DNA from: Actinomycetales bacterium
Lineage (GTDB): Bacteria; Actinomycetota; Actinomycetes; Actinomycetales; Microbacteriaceae
NCBI GenBank assembly: GCA_015655255.1
Contig: JAATFJ010000173.1
Span: forward strand, 1 to 9,616
Direction of reading: 5' to 3'
Length of the DNA stretch: 9,616 bases
How positions within the stretch are numbered: the first letter of the stretch is position 1; every line of letters begins with the position of its first letter. The position numbers and the translations under genes are program-made. Shown here piece by piece: positions 6,683 to 9,616 of the stretch. The notes beneath the pieces are model-generated. The model made no database searches. It was not told the origin of the DNA and saw nothing but the letters and a program-made list of their open reading frames with translations.

Positions 6683-7657
6683 TCAGGGGGTGAGGAGAGC
6701 GTGGCAGCGGGTGAGGCGGGCGAGCCACCAGTCGCGGGTTTCTCGCGGGGCCTCGTAGACGGCAAGGCGAGCGGGGTCGGGGGCGACGCGTCCCACGGGG
6801 ATCGAGCCCTCGCGCGGGGAGAGGTCGGCGACGTCGTCGACGAAGAGCGCCGAGGTACCGAGGCCGCAATCGAAATCGAGGGCGGGGAGAGCAGCCGCGA
6901 GAGCCGCCCCCTGGGAGAGTCCGACGGCCGTGTCCAGCGCGCTCGAGACGACGGCCGGGAGTCCCGCCTCAGCGATGATCTGCAGGGCGCGGTGCGCGCC
7001 ACCGAGGGGCTGCGCCTTGACGACGACGAGATCCGCGGCGCCCGCGCGCGCGACGGCGAGCGGATCGGAGGCCTTGCGGATGCTCTCATCCGCGGCGATC
7101 GCGATGCCGAGATGCGCGATGCGATCCCGCAGTGCGGTGAGCTCCGGCACCGTCGCGCAGGGCTGCTCCGCGTACTCGAGGTCGAAGGGGGCGAGGGCGT
7201 GCAGGGCGTGCTCGGCCTCGTCGACGTTCCATAGCCCGTTGACGTCGATGCGCACGCGCCCCGCGGGCCCCAGTGCCTCCCGGACCGCGCGCACCCGCGC
7301 CACATCGTCGTCGAGCGTCTGTCTCGGGCCCGCCACCTTCACCTTCGCCGTGCGGCAGCCGGGGAAACGCGCGAGGACCGCGGGGACGAACGCGGCGGCG
7401 ACGGCAGGAACCGTCGCGTTCACCGGGATCTCGGTGCGCAGCGGCGCAGGTTGCGCGGTCCAGCCGAAATCGATCGCGGCGGCGAGCCACGTCGCGGCCT
7501 CGGCATCGTCGTACTCGGTGAAGGGGGAGAACTCCGCCCAGCCCTCCGGACCCTCCAGGAGTAGAGCCTCGCGCACATCGATTCCGCGGAACCGGGTCGT
7601 GAGCGGCAGAACGACGACGCGAGCGGTGGACAGCAGGTCCGACAGCGGAGGGAGCAT
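6683..7657 (-). CDS. menC: o-Succinylbenzoate synthase (menaquinone biosynthesis)
   Basis: The protein has 324 residues, a normal length for actinobacterial MenC. It dehydrates SHCHC (the MenH product) to o-succinylbenzoate in the cytoplasm. It is an enolase-superfamily enzyme with all catalytic residues visible: the KxK motif K105-V-K107 at the end of barrel strand 2, metal ligands D138 (RIDVNGLW), E164 (LEYAEQPC) and D190 (IAADES), and the opposite catalytic lysine K214 (VVVKAQPLGG). The N-terminal capping domain holds GWAEFSPFTEYDD (39-51), usual for this family. The ATG at 7657 is chosen because the protein then starts directly at the family's N-terminus; GGAGG lies 11 nt upstream, a rather long spacing. 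menB lies about 1.3 kb away, divergent, supporting the pathway call over N-succinylamino acid racemase. Confidence 0.95.
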   Translation of the reverse strand: MLPPLSDLLSTARVVVLPLTTRFRGIDVREALLLEGPEGWAEFSPFTEYDDAEAATWLAAAIDFGWTAQPAPLRTEIPVNATVPAVAAAFVPAVLARFPGCRTAKVKVAGPRQTLDDDVARVRAVREALGPAGRVRIDVNGLWNVDEAEHALHALAPFDLEYAEQPCATVPELTALRDRIAHLGIAIAADESIRKASDPLAVARAGAADLVVVKAQPLGGAHRALQIIAEAGLPAVVSSALDTAVGLSQGAALAAALPALDFDCGLGTSALFVDDVADLSPREGSIPVGRVAPDPARLAVYEAPRETRDWWLARLTRCHALLTP

Positions 7658-7716
7658 GCCCCCATTCTCCTCCCCGCGTGCCCGCGCTTTCCCTCCCCGC
7701 ACGCCCCGTACCTCCC

Positions 7717-7776
7717 GTCATTTGCCGCGAGTTGTCGCCTCCCGCTCCTTCGAGGCGACAATGTGAGGCAAATGAC
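7717..7776 (+). repeat. Palindromic repeat, copy 1 (between menC start and GNAT end)
   Basis: Outer stem GTCATTTGCC (7717-7726) pairs perfectly with GGCAAATGAC (7767-7776). Inner stem TTGTCGCC (7732-7739) pairs perfectly with GGCGACAA (7754-7761). Between them is a symmetrical unpaired 5+5 loop, GCGAG against TGTGA, and the apical loop has 14 nt. The first 27 bases are identical to those of the copy at 8871, in the same orientation. It resembles bacterial REP-type elements in size and extragenic position. It could also terminate the acetyltransferase transcript, which ends 17 bp away. Confidence 0.88.
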
Positions 7777-7793
7777 AGGCGCGGGAGGCGGGT

Positions 7794-8849
7794 TCAGGGG
7801 AGGCGCTTCTGCAGCTCGGCCATGCGCGCGGTCTCCTCGAAGCCGAGGAGGGCGTTGACGGCGAGCATGGGGCCGTTCAAGACGGCGTTGTAGGTGACGA
7901 TCCGCGGAATCTCGGGCGCGTGCCGCTGGAGAAGCCGCAGATTCTCCAGCTTCACACGCAGGCCCAGGCGATGCCCACGATCCTCCCGGCGCACGAGCGT
8001 CCCCCACTGGTAAGCGTTGCCGTCATCACGGGAGAGGACGATCTGCGTGTAGGCGACGACGTGTCCATCGGCGTTCCGCGCGATCGTCCCCAGCGTGGTT
8101 CGGCCCTGGTCCCGGAGAAGAGCCTCGCTCTCGCGCAGCTCGGAGAGGCCGCGCTGCGCCGTCTGCACATCCAGATCGCCCGTTGGTGCCTCCGTCCCGA
8201 GGATGCCGTCGAGGTACGCCCACTCCGCGGCATAGGCATCGGGAACAGGGCCGACGAAGGATCGCGTCTCGTATCCGGCGGAGGCCGTCCGCGCCGCTAT
8301 GAGGAGGGAATCGATGCGTGCATCGGCAACGGGAAGGCTCAGACTGCTCTCCTTGTCGCCCAGGGCGATCGCGTAGCCGTGCGCGCGGGCGAACTCGCGT
8401 CCTGGCGCTCCCGCACCGTCGTCCTCGGTGAGCGTGTCGAGGGCGGGGCGGGCTTCGGTGGACGTGCTCAAGGACGTATCGGACCGGAGCGTCGTGCGTC
8501 CCGCGGCTGCGGCCTCGGCCTCCATCGTGGCGAGGAGAGCGCTGCCGACGCCGTGCCGCCGGTGCGAAGCGGCGACGGAGACCAGGAGCGTCGCGCTGTG
8601 CCGATTGTCCGTGAGCGGAAGCGCGAGAGACCCGGAGCCGACGACGACACCGTCGCGGCGCGCGAGGTAGACCCGACGCTCGACGTGTCCGGTGCGCTGC
8701 TGCTTCTTCGCACGGTTCTCCTCCCGGGACCACAGCATGGCGTCGGGGCCGAGATCAGTGCGCAGGGCTGCCGCGTACTGGTCCCACCACGCATCCATCG
8801 CTTCACCGTCGAAGGGATCGATGCGGGTGATGTCGAGGGGTGTCTCCAT
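7794..8849 (-). CDS. Tandem-domain GNAT N-acetyltransferase
   Basis: The protein has 351 residues, about twice a single GNAT domain. The first domain (about 1-175) has the acetyl-CoA motif A as LLVSVAASHRRHGVGSALL with RRHGVG at 97-102, and a later GREFARAHGYA (150-160), the usual strand before the C-terminus of a GNAT fold. The second (about 195-351) has TLVRREDRGHRLGLRVKLENL, with RGHRLG at 291-296, and ends in NAVLNGPMLAVNALLGFE (321-338). Both pyrophosphate loops look usable. Tandem GNAT proteins of this kind are common in actinobacteria, and the substrate cannot be inferred; mycothiol synthase is a related layout, but its hallmark features were not recognised. The ATG at 8849 follows TAGCGT-GGAGGG with no spacer, which suggests a leaderless mRNA. 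The gene sits alone between menC and menB, bracketed by two copies of a palindromic repeat. Confidence 0.9.
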   Translation of the reverse strand: METPLDITRIDPFDGEAMDAWWDQYAAALRTDLGPDAMLWSREENRAKKQQRTGHVERRVYLARRDGVVVGSGSLALPLTDNRHSATLLVSVAASHRRHGVGSALLATMEAEAAAAGRTTLRSDTSLSTSTEARPALDTLTEDDGAGAPGREFARAHGYAIALGDKESSLSLPVADARIDSLLIAARTASAGYETRSFVGPVPDAYAAEWAYLDGILGTEAPTGDLDVQTAQRGLSELRESEALLRDQGRTTLGTIARNADGHVVAYTQIVLSRDDGNAYQWGTLVRREDRGHRLGLRVKLENLRLLQRHAPEIPRIVTYNAVLNGPMLAVNALLGFEETARMAELQKRLP

Positions 8850-8861
8850 CCCTCCACGCTA
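8850..8861 (-). promoter_or_regulatory. Leaderless-type promoter and start box of the GNAT gene
   Basis: Read on the minus strand, TAGCGT (8861-8856) fits the actinobacterial -10 consensus TANNNT and is followed by GGAGGG (8855-8850) and at once by ATG. A -10 box ending 6 nt before the start codon places the transcription start at the A of ATG, so the GGAGGG would not be transcribed and would not act as a ribosome site. No good -35 box is visible; that position would fall inside the palindromic repeat at 8871-8928. Confidence 0.6.
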
Positions 8862-8870
8862 GCGACCTCG

Positions 8871-8928
8871 GTCATTTGCCGCGAGTTGTCGCCTCCCACC
8901 CCTTCGACGACAGTGTGAGCCAAATGAC
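8871..8928 (+). repeat. Palindromic repeat, copy 2 (between GNAT and menB starts)
   Basis: This is a second, direct copy of the element at 7717-7776. The first 27 bases (8871-8897) are identical; the rest differs by four substitutions and a 2-bp deletion. The outer stem GTCATTTGCC with GCCAAATGAC now has one mismatch, and the inner stem is shortened to TTGTCG with CGACAG. The unpaired GCGAG and TGTGA segments are unchanged. It lies in a divergent promoter gap, 22 bp from the GNAT start and 49 bp from the menB start, so it cannot simply be a terminator here. Confidence 0.87.
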
Positions 8929-8965
8929 GGTCGGGGGAGGAGGAAAGGGACGGGGGAGGGCGAAC

Positions 8966-8977
8966 TAGGGTGGAGGG
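8966..8977 (+). promoter_or_regulatory. Leaderless-type promoter and start box of menB
   Basis: TAGGGT (8966-8971) fits TANNNT and is followed by GGAGGG (8972-8977) and directly by the GTG start. The arrangement is the same as in front of the divergent GNAT gene, differing only in one base of the -10 box and in the start codon. It points to transcription starting at the first base of the GTG. No convincing -35 box is seen. Confidence 0.6.
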
Positions 8978-9616
8978 GTGACTGACATACACGTCTCCGA
9001 CCTCTTCGACCCGGCGGAGTGGGTGCTCGCGCCCGGCGCCGAGGAGTACGCGGACATTACCGCCCACGTCTCCCACGACGGCGGCGTCGCCCGCATCGCC
9101 TTCGACCGCCCGGAGGTGCGCAACGCCTTCCGCCCGCGCACGGTCGATGAGCTCTACCGCGCGCTCGACATCGCCCGGCAGGACTCCCACATCGGCGCCG
9201 TCCTCCTCACCGGGAACGGGCCGAGCCCCAAGGACGGCGGCTGGGCCTTCTGCTCCGGCGGAGACCAGCGCATCCGCGGCCGCGACGGCTACAAATACTC
9301 CGAGGAGGAGGCCGCTGTCACCGACGGCGCGCGCGCTGGGCGCCTGCACATCCTGGAGGTGCAGCGCCTCATCCGTTTCATGCCCAAGGTCGTCATCGCT
9401 GTCGTCCCCGGCTGGGCCGCGGGCGGAGGGCACTCCCTGCATGTTGTGTGCGACCTCACGATCGCCTCGGCGGAGGAGGCGCGCTTCAAGCAGACGGATG
9501 CCGATGTCGGCTCCTTCGATGCGGGCTACGGGTCGGCGTACATGGCTCGGCAGACGGGGCAGAAGTTCGCGCGCGAGGTGTTCTTCCTCGCGGAGGAGTA
9601 CTCCGCGCAGCGCGCC
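8978..9616 (+). CDS. menB: 1,4-Dihydroxy-2-naphthoyl-CoA synthase, N-terminal 213 residues (3' end outside window)
   Basis: MenB is a crotonase-fold enzyme that closes the second ring of menaquinone, turning o-succinylbenzoyl-CoA into DHNA-CoA in the cytoplasm. The visible part matches the actinobacterial type very closely: FCSGGDQRIRGRDGYKY (91-107) with the oxyanion-hole SGGDQ, GRLHILEVQRLIRFMPKVVI (121-140), GWAAGGGHSLHVVCDLTIAS (145-164) and FKQTDADVGSFDAGYGSAY (170-188), which includes the active-site Asp. The GTG start gives MTDIHVSDLFDPAEW and is backed by the TAGGGT-GGAGGG box just before it. Actinobacterial MenB is about 300-315 residues long, so roughly 90-100 residues and the C-terminal helices are missing only because the window ends. 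It diverges from the GNAT gene; menC, an earlier step in the same pathway, is nearby. Confidence 0.97.
   Translation, partial: MTDIHVSDLFDPAEWVLAPGAEEYADITAHVSHDGGVARIAFDRPEVRNAFRPRTVDELYRALDIARQDSHIGAVLLTGNGPSPKDGGWAFCSGGDQRIRGRDGYKYSEEEAAVTDGARAGRLHILEVQRLIRFMPKVVIAVVPGWAAGGGHSLHVVCDLTIASAEEARFKQTDADVGSFDAGYGSAYMARQTGQKFAREVFFLAEEYSAQRA

Overview
The window is typical of a high-GC actinobacterium, most like the Microbacteriaceae (for example Microbacterium and relatives). The basis is the very G+C-rich coding sequence, an actinobacterial-type MenB, an MMPL/YhgE export pair, and several genes whose start codon sits 6-8 nt after a TANNNT-like -10 box, as in leaderless mRNAs. The genus call is inference; no marker gene fixes it. 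There are eight genes, two of them cut by the window edges. No tRNA, rRNA, CRISPR array or transposase gene was seen, and no gene-free stretch exceeds about 150 bp.

Region 1 (1-4519) is an export module. A minus-strand operon encodes an MMPL/RND-type transporter (967-3711) and, through an ATGA stop/start overlap, a YhgE/Pip-type membrane protein (970 to beyond base 1). The transporter carries an extra C-terminal domain of about 170 residues that resembles an ABC-type ATPase without its Walker A motif. The visible YhgE part contains ten back-to-back 7-residue repeats. A TetR-family regulator (3863-4519) is divergent. The AT-rich gap between them holds a phased array of four ATACA/TGTAT half-sites, probably its operator.

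Region 2 (4616-6567) is a second regulator-exporter unit. A TetR-family gene with a GTG start is apparently leaderless, and a 26-bp dyad overlaps its promoter. It overlaps (ATGA) a 12-helix MFS exporter. This looks like an autoregulated efflux operon.

Region 3 (6568-9616) is menaquinone biosynthesis: menC (o-succinylbenzoate synthase, minus strand) and menB (DHNA-CoA synthase, plus strand, cut at the right edge). A tandem-domain GNAT acetyltransferase gene lies between them. It is bracketed by two direct copies of a roughly 60-bp palindromic repeat whose first 27 bases are identical. A different palindrome (6589-6653) lies between the convergent mfs and menC genes.

The points most worth following are the MMPL-pseudo-ATPase fusion coupled to YhgE, the repeat pair around the acetyltransferase, and the two TetR operator candidates.
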